Assembly: GCA_963082975.1 (NCBI GenBank)
Contig: OY720346.1
Location: 46,973,296-47,037,295 of the forward strand
Length of the DNA stretch: 64,000 nucleotides
From: Labia minor
Taxonomy: Eukaryota > Arthropoda > Insecta > Dermaptera > Spongiphoridae
Direction of reading: 5' to 3'
The translations under genes were made by a program, and so were the position numbers. The stretch's first letter is position 1; the number at the start of each line of letters is the position of its first letter. Below are positions 11,601-26,200 of the stretch, one piece after another. The notes below the pieces were generated by a model. It had not been told where the DNA came from and did no database searches. It saw only the letters and a list, made by a program, of their open reading frames with translations.

Positions 11601-14600
11601 GCCAGGTCCGAACCGACCGACGGTTTGAAGTAAATTAATTAGCAGCTACAGAAACAATTTCAAATAATTTTAATATATCTATTAATGTAATAAAAAACAG
11701 ATATGGATACATAAATAATAAATATAAACATTTTTAATTTTATTTTATTTATAATATATATGTAAGACCAGGCTGTGACGTCATGAATGGCTGGATGACG
11801 TCATATAATTTTAAATCAAGAAAAAACTAATAAATATGATTTTCCCGAGGATAAAACCAATACAAAGTGCAAGATTCGTGGTGATATATAAAAAAATCTC
11901 CTCATGTGAAATTTGATGTGAAAATAACCCTTCCCTTCCTATCGTCGATCGCTAATACTACCACTTCCGGTTTCCGGAAATGCACCAAAAGTTGATCAAT
12001 TCATCCCACTGATGCATTAAGTAAATATACCAAATTCATCAAAATCGGTTGAGCCGTTCAGGCTGTACACATCTATACGGACAGACAGACGGACGGACGG
12101 ACGGACAGACATCATGCTAAAAATACTTTTTTCTGTTAAGAAAATGCATGATTCGTGGAGATATGTAAAAATCTCCACATGTGAAATTTGGTGTGAAAAC
12201 AATACCTCCCTTACTATCGTCGGTCGGTAAAAATTGTATAAAAGTGCTATATATAGAATTTCAGCTTGATTGAATCACTGAAAGTACCGGAATTAATTTT
12301 TTAACACTTCAAATGACGTAGTGCCATCAACAAAGAGCCAAACACGCGCTGATTTAATAAATATAAGCGAAAATTTGAGAAAGTTTTAAATGTCGATATA
12401 ACATAAAATTTAACAAATTTCAATATAGTTTTTATCTTATAATGATATCCATTTGTGTGTGTGTGAGTGCATCATACCTAGAAGAACTTAGTCTGATGGC
12501 CCATCCTGACCCCTTTTTATGCTCGTTACTGTCAGGTTCAAGCTCCCTATGATGATCGTCTTAACAGAGTCCATGCCTTTGTTTATCTTTCTCTTTTACA
12601 TTAAACAGAAAATACATTGAACCCATCATAATTACTAAGAAGTAATTTTTGAAACTTTAAAAAGTAAAAAAAAAAATCCTTATAGCCGTTTTGATTTTAC
12701 CCTCATCTCACTATTTTCCTTTAAACATTTTTTTTATATATTATAATAATATGTTTTAATCTTCAATTTACAAATTTTATATATTTATCTTCGTTTCTTT
12801 TTAATTAATTATAGTAAAATAATCTGGAGTGTCTCCAGTCGATAATCTCGCAATTTGAATTGGATCGACATTTAAAACTTTCTCTATTTTTTCGCTTATA
12901 TTTATTAAACCTATGCGTGTTTGGCTCTTTGTTGATGGCACTACATCACGTGCTGGCGCGTTATTTGCAGTGTTAAAAAATTAATTCAGTGATTCAATCA
13001 AGCTGAAATTCTATATATAGCAGTTTTATACAATTTTTAATCATGGGAAAAACTATCAAACATATATCTTTATATTTAGGGTCAATTTAGAAGAAAAAAA
13101 TTAAAATGTGTTAAATAATGACCCTCTTCCGAGTGTGCTACATTTGATACAAAGTTGATAGAAAACTACGAATTTTGAATAATGCCCGTATACCAAATTT
13201 CATTATTCTAACTCAAACCTTGTCTACATACAGACATGCACATACACACAGACACACATACACACAGACACACATACACACAGACACACATACACACACA
13301 TACATTTTTCTCAATCTTAGTGAAAAAGACTCAGGGACCTTCAAAACGTATAAAAACATCAAAATCTCGACATCGAAAATTTTCGTGATCACAATACTAT
13401 CTCTGGCGAGATAGTAAAAATATATGACTAAAAAGTAGATGAAAATAATAAATAAGTAGGCGGCATGATTTTGATAAATAAATTTTTAGAACAATAAAAT
13501 TATGAATTCACTATGGAGCTACACTCTAAAATAAAGGATTTTAAATCTTAATGTTATTTAATTTCTGAACATAAAAATTAGAGAAATTTTTAACTCATAT
13601 AAAAATAATAGTCCATAAAAAAAAATATAAATTTAAATTACTAAAATAAAATATAAAATTAAAATTAAAAAGATGAAATGAAAATAGTTATATTAGTCAA
13701 TTTATGTTTAGATAAAAACATTTTGTAAAATAGTTTTTTTTTACATTCATTTTAATAAATAAAATCATTTATTTTTATTTAATTTCGACAAAATTTTTAA
13801 TTAAAAATATAAATATATTAAATTCCTTAGAAAATAGTTGAAATTCATAATAAATAAAATAAATGATTTTATTTTATTAATTTAAAATAATAAAATAGAA
13901 CCTCTCTGTTTTTCCCGAAAACAATGTTACGTAGGGTGTAGAGATCACAAAAGGGCGCGGTTAGATTCGACAGATACAATAGATAGGAAAGTTTACGTCT
14001 TATCCCCTCTCCCATCTCCCTTCTCTCCCTCACATCAGTGAAAAAAAAATAACGAGCAGCTTTAACTTAACTTCCCATACGATACGTGACTCAATAATTT
14101 TATTTTAAATTTCAACATTGAACTTATTTGAGGCCACTAGTCACACACTTCAAAATTCAATGACTCATTTGGGGGAGATGTACTCTTGACGACTGATATA
14201 TTGTATTGATGATATTTTTATTTTTTACTATCATTTTTTGTTATCATTTTTTATTGAGTTTATAAGTATTTTAATTTTTACTATCTCTGTGGCGGGATAG
14301 TATTGCGATCACGAAAATTTTCGATGTCGAGATTTTGATGTTTTTATCTGTTTTGAAGGACCCTGAGTCATCTTCACTAAGGTTGAGAAAGATGTCTGTG
14401 GGTATGTGTATGTGTCGAATAATAAGCTAGAATAATGAAATTTGGTATACGGGCATTATTCAAAATTCGTAGTTTTCTATCAACTTTTGAGAAATGTAGC
14501 TCAGAGTTTTTCACATGATTAAAAATTGTATAAAACCGTTATATAAAGAATTTCAGCTTGATTGAATCGTTGAAAGTACCGGAATTCATTTTTTACACTT

Positions 14601-17600
14601 TTTAACACTATGACTGCTAATCACGCGCCAGCACGTAACGTGGTGTCATCAACAAAGAGCAAAACACGCTCTGGTTTAATAAATATTATTTATTAATTTT
14701 AATTTATAATTTAATTTAAATATAATATATATATGTTAATTATTCCAATTCAAATCACACTCTAATTTTTTTTTATAATTTTTTTATTTTAAGTTAATGA
14801 ATGACAAAAATATAGAAAAAAAATAAATAGATTTTTATGGTTGATTTTGGATTTATTGTATATTAATACTATTTTTGACCTAATAGTAATGTATAGCAGC
14901 TAGATATATGAATAATTAATAAAATATACATAAGAAGGCAGCATTATTCAAGAAAATAGATATAATAATATGTAATAAGTAATTTAAAACTTTTTAAAGT
15001 CATTACCGTCTTAAAATCTCCTAAAACTCTCTTATTAACAATTGTAAATTAATTGAAGATCAAATAAATAAAATTAATCTTTGATGAGATTTGATCCGAA
15101 GACATGAAGATTCTAATTCGAGAGTTGACCAACTTTTTGCTATTGCAAGACCTGTCACTTCCTTATATGTAAGTATAAGAAAAATATTTTTATAATATTA
15201 TAATATAATAATATAATAGTAAAAAATTAATTAAATTTAATTAATAAATTAATACTTGGAAAAAGTGTATTAACATCAAGTGACAAATTTTAAAAATGTA
15301 TTGAGTTTATGAATAAAATTTATTTTATTAACGAATGAAAATTTTTATTTAGATATATAAATAAATGTAAGAAGAGTATGAGCTAATAGTAGGAATTGAA
15401 CAAAAATGAATAAGAGTTATTAGAAAATTAACATCATATTGAAGTGTTTTTTTATAAAATAGGGAATAGAAATTTGAGGTGCGGAGAAAGATGGGAATTT
15501 GAAGGGGGATTCTGTGTAATGTTAACACTGTGAAAATGAGTTTGAATCCAACGTGAATCGATTCCTAGGCATAAAAAAGAAGAAATTAATAAATTTAAAA
15601 AAATATTTTGTTTTTTAAAAAGAAATAAAATCCATTAATAGCAGACTACCTCGTGATTTGGGAAGAAAATGGAAAAAAAAGTATGAATTTTGTATTAAGC
15701 ATTATATTTTTACTAAAAGAAAACACGAAGTTTGTGCGCCGTTTCGTAACCGTGGATGAAACATGGATCCATCACAACACACCAGAGACCAAACAGCAGT
15801 TTCAGGGTGAACCGGCACCAAAGATGTCCTGGGCAAATTTTATTTTTAGGACGGGATAAAAAACATTGGAGAAACGTTGAAGTGTATAGAGCTCAAAAGA
15901 GCCTACGTTGAAAAATTAAATAATTTTTTTATCAAAAATCCTGAATTTCATTCGTATATATATATATATTGTCGTATATAAGAGGAAAAAGGGTAAGGTA
16001 ATTATGAGAAAAATGTGTTATAAAATAAGTTTAATTAATTGGTAGCACTCTGGATGAATTTTGGATAATTAAATGGGTTATTGAATCCGCGTAGGTTGAT
16101 ATGGGAAATATAAAATTGAATAGGTTCAATATGAAAAATGCTTATATAAAATTACAACTAAAATTATTTATTTAATAAAACTATAAGAATTTAGGTTACA
16201 ATTGATAACAAAAGAAATTAAGATGAAATAGAATAATTGAATGGTACCGTAAAAAAAATATAAATATAAATTAAAAGAACTTTAATTTATATTTAAGCAA
16301 TTGCAATGTTAATTAATTAATTATTAAGTATAAAAGTGTTAACACTTAGCATGAAAGAAAGGAATGGAGAGTTCATTGGAGACTTTGAGTCTTGATTGTC
16401 TTCCTGCGGATTTAGCTGGAACACCTCGTATGCAACGGCATCTCTCAACAAAAGGGGTTGGCCGCGGATGTCCTTCCTGCAGGGATATGTGTGTCTCCCT
16501 CCAATGCCTGATCAAGACTAACTAAATATTCATTTTCACTAATAATGAAAACTTCGTTCCTTCCCCCACCTTGAACACATGGATGGGTCTCTGTACATGT
16601 GCAGACACATGTCCCATGACCAATCGTCTTTTTCTTCAATTTAGCACGTGTTCAAAAATGAAAGTTCTAGCTTTCGCACCCTTATATACATAAAAAATGT
16701 ATTTTTTAGGATTATATATTACAATATATATAATAACTTAAATATCTATATCTTATTTCTCCTGCTTGGAGTCTTGTATATAATAGTAATAATAATAATA
16801 ATATTAATAATATATACCTATATATATCTTATCTATATATATAAAAAAAGTTTTTTGTCTGCACATTGCTCAGAATTTAAAATTTTTTGCATATATTCGC
16901 GTTTCATGACCTCTAGAATCCAAAAGTGACTTTAGAATTTTTCATGTCTGTCTGTCTGTCTGTCTGTCCGGAAAATTACTATTTTATAGACTCAGAATTG
17001 GCTGAACCGATTTCTATGAAATTACATCACAATATTCTTATATACCCCTAGAGTAACATAGGCTATAAATTTTATTAATATTTAATCAATAACCGCAGAA
17101 ATTAATTTTTTAAAGTTTATATAATTCTCCGTGTTGTTCAGTCAAGAGCCTGGCGTGGCCCACTGTCCCTAGCGGAATCATTTCAAAAAATGAATTATCA
17201 TAGCGATTCCCAATTAAAGAATTATTATAATATTTCACTTTTTATTTTAAATTCTAATATTCAAATATTAATGCATTTAAATCATTTATTCTAAAAGTTC
17301 TCATTTTAATTAATTTAATAAAATATTTATTAGATCATATTTTTATATAAATTATTTTTTATTTAATTGAATATTTCTTCTTTTCTATAATATATATAAT
17401 ATAATAATATATAAATTTTATCATTGAATAATAAAAAAAAAATATTATTTAGTATTTTATGAAGTGAAAATATATAAAAATTAAAATATGATGATATAAA
17501 GTTATTTTAAATTTTTGACATTTTTAAATTGGGTATATTTTTTAAATTTATTAAAATGTTTTTTATTATTATTATCTATATATATAAAAAAAGGTTTTTG

Positions 17601-20221
17601 TCTGCACATTGCTCAGAATTTAAAATTTTTTGCAGACCTTTCATGATCTTTGGAAGCCAAAAGTGAGTTTAGAATTTTTTATATTTGTCTGTCTGACCGA
17701 AAAATTTTGACGTTAATTATATCACAGTATTCTTACATATCTCTATGAATGTTTTATGTAATATACTGATTGAAACAAAATGGATGAAAACCTTTTACTA
17801 CTGTCAAGCAAATACTATGTACCACTCGGGGGTACAGGGGGCGGAGCCCCCGTCTAGGTGTGAAGAGCGCCGAAGGCGCTCTGAGCAGCTAGTATATATA
17901 TAAGTTTTAATTTATACTTGATTAAATGCAATGTAAAATTATAAAGATGATTAAAATTTTTTAAAAGTCTTTTATAAATAATTATCATAAAATAAACACA
18001 AATTACATAGAAATTATTGTTGTAACGTGCTGTTATTTGCTGTTCTTGAAGTTGTTTTATATATTATGAATAATAAATTCCACGATGAGGGTATATATTA
18101 TAAAGGGGTTGGAGAGATTAAAGGATACAAGAGATACATAAATATAATGTAATTTATTTTTATTCAAATCGGAATAAAAAAAATACATACTTGAGAAAGA
18201 TTTCTCTTTGATCTCGACTATATTATGAGTTTTAGAGGGAGATGATTTTCATTATTTATTTTTTTATTCGACCATAGACCAGACGAGAGATGGATATTGA
18301 TTAAAACACTTTACTCAACTACAATATTTTATATTAATAAAAATTCACAATTAATTCAAATATACTATGTATATTAATATCCGTATTCATATTCTATATG
18401 ATCTGTAAGTAGTAGGTGTTTTTAGTATGACCAAGAGAGGTCATTCTTTCTCTCATGATTTATTTAAGAGTATAAGGACAATTAATAAAATTTGACTCAG
18501 ATATATAATTTAATACCACAGGAGAAAAGTACTGGTACATTTTATTTCGAAATTTTTATTAGTCAATAATGATGGAACCAAAATTTTTCCGCAAGGAAAT
18601 TGAGTATATGTATATTGTTGAAAATATACTTTTTTAGATAATTTTATCTAAATTTCTAACTTATTGTAAGTGGATAATGTCTATGGGAATAATTTAATTT
18701 TAACAAGATTATGGGCGTAGTCCAAAATTGGTACGAAGGTAAAAACGGTTTTTTGTTTTTTATAAAAACACGGGTTCAACTGTCGATTTGGAGGGTGTAA
18801 AAGTCGGTCTTGATGGGTAAATTCAACCCAAGTTAAAGACCGTATAACCTTAATATAATAAAAATATAAAAAAAGGCGGAGCATAGCTTTATTCTTTTCC
18901 CTTTGTACCAATTTTGGACTGCACCCCATTTAGGCTGTCCCATTTGCTGCCATTTTGTTAATACGACTTGTATGTTGAATTTTTTTTTTGTAGTTGTCAC
19001 GTACACATCACACAATTTCATAATATGGAGAAGCATTCAAAGAATGGTGAGAGTTTTGTGAAAACAGCCTACCTATTCCGTTAGCTTTTCGGACCCAATA
19101 ATGCGCCAAATAAATCGAGTGGTGCTGAAAATCCTCGTGTGATATTTAAATGTGCCAGAGGTTTTGTAGTAGCCATTTGCCTGATGTTTTATTTCACGTT
19201 TAATCGGAACTATTTTTCTTTATGTTGAAATAAATATGTTTACTTAATTCTCAAAAATAAATTAAAATAATGTATCTTTAAAATTAAATCCAGGGCTATT
19301 AATGAAACAATCTCAAATATTTTGTTAACTTATTAACTATGAATATTCTTTTAATTAAATATCTCTCTCATTCAAAGAAACTTAAATTACAAAAAAATAT
19401 TTAAAATGAATACTATGAAATCCTGTATATCATTATAATTTATAGTTAATTAATATTAATGAGAAAATATCCAATAGAAATTAAATTAAAATTTTAATAT
19501 AAATATATTTTTTATGGTGAACAATGAAAAGGATATATAAATTTATACCGTTTAAGAAGATACAGGGGGTAGAACAGAAAATATCTTAATTTTTTATTTA
19601 TTTGAATTTAATTAAAAATTGCCACAAGTGTTGAATTAATGTATAATCGGAATTTAGTTTTCTTCTAGTATAAAAAAAATGAAGTTGTCAATTTTTACAT
19701 TGAGCAACGTTTGAGCTCGCCATAAACTAATATTTACCCGGATGATATTATCCATAGAAAGTGTCGTTGGAGTGGGGGGAATCCGAATTGAATTTTGAAC
19801 CCGATGGCGAATACGAAATGAAGGGAATATTGTTTTTGCTATTTTCACACTCGAGAGGGTTCACAATATTTGTTTGAAATCTAAAGGGTCGTGAATTCAA
19901 CCACCCTCTTCCCCTTCAATGATCCCTTACTTCCTTCTTTCTATATTTGTCCCCAAAAAATGATTAAAAAGTTCACTTTTTTTTTCTTTTCAATCATTTC
20001 TTTTTTTTTTGGGTACTATAATATATATATGTTCATATTAATATTTATTATATTAGATTAATATATATATATATATATATATTAATCTAAAAATTATTAT
20101 AATCGGTATTCTTATAAAAAATTACATTATTAAATTCTTTTATTGCCTTCAAGACTCTATTTTGCTATCTAAAAAAATAATTAAAAAAAAATACTAAAAT
20201 AAACTCAATAATATACAATAA

Positions 20222-20262
<41 letters not shown>

Positions 20263-23200
20263 GTATTATACGAGAAGCTTTTTAAAAGAACATCAAAACT
20301 TTTCAAAGTTAGTTGATTTCGATGCTCAAAAGAATTTATGTCTCTATTAAAAGCAGAGAAAGTACGAAGAGAAGAGAGCAAAGAAAAAAAAAAGAAAGTT
20401 ACTAAATTAAAAACACGGGAAATAGAAAATGATTGGAAAGAAGAAGAGGAGGTTGGTGAATGGGTGAATGGAGAGACTAAGAGATAGAGAGAGAGAGATG
20501 AGGGAAAGACAGTATATGTGTGGGTGAAGAGGGTAGAATTAAAGTTTTATAAAATGTTTGAAACGATTTTTTAATTTTGAACTCAATGACAAGGAATATA
20601 TATTCGGATGTCAATTGGTACAAAGTATCATCAAATAAACTTCACTTAATTTGATGCTTATACAATTTGTCAAATGACTGAATACAATAATAGTAATAGT
20701 AATAATCTATTTTCTATTTTAAAATTTTTTGCATATCTTTACGTTTTATGACCTCTAGAATCCAAAAGTGACTTTAGAATTTTTCATGAGTGTCTTAGTG
20801 TCTGTATATATGTATGTCCAGAAAATTTGATGTTATAGACTTAAAATTCGCTCAATTGATTACTATAAAATTACTTTAGAATATTCTTATATACTTGTAT
20901 TTGAACATAGCCTATAGTTTTTATCAATATCTATTCTCAACCTGTGGGGCGCGAGCACACTCCTGGTGGGGGGGGGGGGGACGAGCATACCCAAGAGATT
21001 CCCGACTTTTTTTCAATATGGTTCTAAAAAAAATGTAAGATAATTTTGTGGGCAAACTTTTAAATTTTAGTTTAATTTACCTTTTCAAATAATAAAAATT
21101 AATAAATTTGTAAAAAAAAAATATATAACACTTAAAGGCAAAAATTTGTTGATGCGCATTTGCTTACGTAGACATTTTGATTTGTAAGTAATTATTGTAT
21201 TTTTTTATATTTGACTAATGCTCCCGAAAAATGAAAATTTAACTGCAATTTTAGGGCCCATTCACTCAAACCCCTTTACACTTTTTCATTCCTCAACCTA
21301 CTCTATCGAATGGACTATGACTCATTTAAATAGCGATTTTACAATTTTTGCCATCTCCTTGTAAATTAAATTATCTTTGTTTTTGTTTACAATTTTATTA
21401 CTTAATTATTAATTACCACTATATTTTAAGAGCGAAAATGTGATTTATAGATTATATACAAATTATATTTTTTCACAAAGAATTTTTAGAAAAATGATAT
21501 AAAGGATTGTTTTAAATTTTTCTTTTTTTAAAATTGTGTACATTTTATAAATTTGTTTTAAATCCAAATGAACCCTCTGTCAAGGTGAATACAGCGCTTA
21601 CGATTGTCTGGGCAGTTTGTAGATAATAAAAACATGATTTTTGAAAATTATAATAACTAAGGCCGTAAATGAATTTTAGTATTGAGGAATGATTGAGATT
21701 ATACTTAATGAACAATCAATGAATCTCAAAATATATCTAGAAAACTTTAAGAGGGGACATTTAGCTTAAATGAATGAGTGGATAAACCAAGAATACAACG
21801 GTAGGTGATAAACAAAAATAGGAAAATAAATTCGAAGAGAATATTAATTTGAACAAAAGGATTTAATTTGAGACTAAGGTTAGGGATAGTTATAGGAATG
21901 TTGTTGTAGTTAAGGCAAACAATTCACTACGTATACACTGATAAATACACACTGACATTCAAAACAATGGGTGGTCGAAAAAGTCTTTTCGTATTTTGTC
22001 CATAGATGTCGTTGGAATCGTATATCTCCAGTGCTACCAATCACATTGTGTCATACCATATAGTGTTGGAAAGGTGAAATTTCAAGTTTCATTTAACCTT
22101 AAAGAAAATTAAATTTGGTGAACCTGAACAAAAGTTGCAGCTTTTCAAAAATGAGTTAAAATAATGAAGAAATTCGCTATATTTTGAAATTTTTGTATAA
22201 AAGAGGGAAGAATGCCACGCAAGCCGCCATTGAAATTTGTGAAGTTCACGGAGACGATGATATATTAGTTCGTGTAGCACAACAATGGTTCGCTCGCTTT
22301 CGTTCTGGAAATTTCGATGTGAAAGATGCACCTCGTTCTGGTCGACCTATCGTTGAAAAAATCGATGAAATTTTGGAAAAGATTGACAAGGACCGTCACA
22401 TAAGCAGCCATGACATTGCCAAGGAACTAAACATTCATCATCAAACGGTTTTGAACCATTTAAAAAAGGCTGGCTACAAAAAGAAGCTTGATGTGTGGGT
22501 ACCACATGATTAGAAATCCGAAAAGACTTTTTCGACTACCCAATATTAAAGACAATTCGATTAGTCTTTTATTTTAACCATTGAGTTTAAAAGTAAATTT
22601 CAACTGAATTAATTATAATAAAAATTAAGTCAATATCTATATATTTAATAATTTATCATAATTTTTTTTTAAAAGATTGTTTTACATATTAGTTAAAAAG
22701 AAAGTATTACGAAAACTTAATTGGATAAAAATATATATTCCGTGAATGAATATCAATTTTTTTTTTTCTGTGTAAATTAGAATTGAGATTGCAATTTTTT
22801 GATTTAATTTTCAATTTATATTTTTTCTTTATTCTCAATTTTTTTTTTAATATTTTCTCATCCTTAGCAATCTTTTTTTATTCCTATATATTACTCTTTT
22901 ATGTGAATCTCATTAACCTAAATAATTCTTCTTCAGTTTTTACAACCTCCCTCCTCCCTCCTTATATCGTGAATGTAAATTAATCATTAGTCATTTCGTT
23001 GATTCCAAATAGAGATGTTTAAACATTTGACTAGGAGAAAAAAGAAAGAAAAAAGATAGGTTGGACATTTTGAAAAATGAAAAGCTTTAACGGGAAAAAA
23101 TTAACTAAATTATTTAACGAATCTATATTAACACACTATGAGCGGGGTGGGTATTTGTACCCGTAGCGTATATTTTCCCTTGTGTCACTTAAAATTACTT

Positions 23201-26200
23201 ATTTTAAACGATAACTAATATATATCCCTCATATAAGTGGAAACGGGTATAAATACCCGCCCCGCTTATAAGTGGCAGTCCCCGCAACGGGTACAAATAC
23301 CCGCCCCGCTCATAGTGTGTTAAGTAAAAACACACTGACTTTTAAACATCCTTTGAAAGGACAGGGCCAATCAAGTCGGTTGTTCCTTAATAGAGATGTT
23401 GTATGATTAGTACAACAGATCTACTCAACCTTCATCTTGAAAGCTGATACTTTTTATTTCCAGTACCTTCTCAATGGCTGGTTGGTTCTCGTTTACGTAA
23501 ATATACCAATAAGAGAAATGTCCAAAATATATGAACACAGGTCCACAAACTAGAGAGGGAGATGTGATGCTTCCCAGACTATAAGAATTTTATATTTTTT
23601 ACATAAAGAATCTAATGTTTGAACATATATTTAAAAAAGTGAGCATAAATAAAGATGTATTTAAGATGGCGCGAGGTCTGGAAGACAAAAACCCTTATCT
23701 TTCAATCTTGTGGTCCCGAGATCAAGTCCCGGGCCTGGCAAGAGAATTTCTCTCTATCTGTGGTTTACGGAAACTGGTTTCACCCAGCCTATGTGATCCA
23801 ATATGAGATACTTATTTTGTTTCTTAAAATTCAATGATCTTTTGATTATTTTTCGCACTAAGTATTTACCATATATTTTTAAACAGTATACAATTTAAAA
23901 ATAGTTAATTGGATTTTTTATTTAATTTTAATTATCTATTAATATGTCACAAATGAAATTATTACAATATTAATAGAATCGAAATATATTTTTATAAATA
24001 TTTTTTATGTTTCTAATTTAATATCACATATAATTTTATTATTTTGATAAATATATTTATTTCTTATTTAAATAATGTAATTCACTATGTGATTATATTT
24101 GATAAATTTCAATTTATATCTATTAATTAAATATTATATATTATATGATTTGAAAATAAAACTTTTGAGATATACGAATAAATTTGTAATATTTACCTTT
24201 GAGAGAACAACTACAATAAGCGTATTGGCGACGATTGTGATAACAAGCAGTAAAGGCATGCAGTAGCCGTAGAGTGGCACTGCGTAGTTGACAGGTAGCT
24301 CGCAGGTGACGTTCACAAAATGGATTTCAGTCTGATTCAAGATGACCATACTGCGGCATGGCCCCACTGAGAAGTTGCCTCGCGTCTGCAATCACAAATC
24401 ACAACCCTTCACTCAAACGATACTGTTTATTTTTTTTCGATTGAACTCTCCATTCCATTTCCTAAGCACAAAACAACTTTCTTCTTGTTTTAGGAATCTT
24501 TTTTTTTAAGTGATTTATTTTCGATGGTATTGAAGAATTTTTCTTTTCTCCATTCGCAAGTTGATTCAGGATCTAAGGAATGAGAATAGGAGATGGGTAA
24601 GAAAAAAGAGGGTGGGAGAGAGAGAGAGAGTAAGGAATGATGGAAGATTCTTTCTGTGTCGACTTTTATTTAGAGAAAATTCTTTCAACTTTCTTCTTAT
24701 TAGTTTATTATATAAAAACTTTTTTATTCCCATATTATATATATCTATATCTCTATATAGAGATATAGATATAAATATAGATATATAGCAAATTGATTTT
24801 ATGAAGTTAAAAAATTTCATTAACGTAACTTTAATGATATATTTTTAATCATATCTTTGAATATATATATATATATATATATACATATATACGAGGGTGG
24901 GGTGAAAAGTTTCCGGCCTGACCAAGAAAAACGATGTTTTTAAATTTTTTTTGCTATATATTTCAACATAATCTCAATCAACACGGATAATTTCTCATAA
25001 CGGTGTTCTAATTAACGGCGTTTTAATTAATTAATTAAATTTGATTTAAGTCTCATCAACAGTTATGAAAAATTCGTTTGGATTACGCCTACAGCGCCAA
25101 ATTGTCGGTAGAAATGGCTTTTCGGAGCAGTTTTTGGTCTAACGTTAGTAAACGCGGCACCCACGTTGCACACAGCTTTCCATATTCAAATGGCTGTGCA
25201 AAATATTTCGCACACGTTCAGCTGCCTTCGTACAGGGCTCAACTATCTTGAATGTTGAAAAATAAAGCAAAAAAAAAAAAAAAAAATTTAAAAACATCGT
25301 TTTTCTTGGCGGGGCGGAAACTTTTCACCCCACCCAATTAATCATGTGTTTTATTTGAAGTCGTCCTGCGCTCATTAATTTAGTTCTTGAATCCAAGATT
25401 ATTGTTATTAATTAGATAAAGTCTTATTCTCGATTAGGCTTGAATTAATAATCCAACAGTCTTCAACAGGAAAATCCGATTCTGATGAGCGGACCAACTC
25501 GAGATCAGGAAATGAAATGTTGAATAACATATAAGATCTATAAGTATTTAAAAAATCAATTGACCTATGTATAAGTCCATCCTTAGAGAAATATAAAGAA
25601 AGCCGGTATGAAATCATTTGAAGAACGTAAAAAGATCCACTGAGAGAAAAAAATGAAATTATTCTGCCAAATAGGAAGATTCGGAATAATAATTGAAATA
25701 AAAAAAGGATAAAGCTTTATGTTAACTTAAAGGATCACATAATAATAATAATAAACATACAAATTTACAAGCTTGACTAATTAATATTATTAATTAAATA
25801 AAATATCTATTCAGAAATCCATTAATTAAAAATTATTTCGGACTGTTTATAAGTAGAATAAAAAATAAAAATTCTATAATTTAACAAATATTTGTCCAAT
25901 TTCTATATTTAAGATTGTAATGACGGAACTTTATTGGCTGAAATTCGAGAAGCTATGGATGCGCGTCTCAGAAGGTCTTCGCTGATGAAGAAGTTCCAGC
26001 ACTTTACAATAAATATAAATTGGGCGCCATTCAGATGGCCCAAAAGAGACTTATTAAATAAATTCTACTTTTTCGAATGTACTTGAAATACTGGTTTATC
26101 AGTTAAATTACCAAAATAAATTGGCTTGGAGGGAAATTGTAAAATAATGATAATTCTCTGTTGTCTGGTTTTAATTTATAAAACATATCGAAGTGTAAAA

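Noticed and set aside
13218-13312. Short direct repeats resembling a CRISPR array
   Set aside because: The units are contiguous ACAC/AGAC minisatellite inside family B with no unique spacers, in a eukaryotic context.
24566-24820. 75-84 codon ORFs on both strands
   Set aside because: They are driven by GA and TA microsatellites and lie next to the TM1 exon only by chance.
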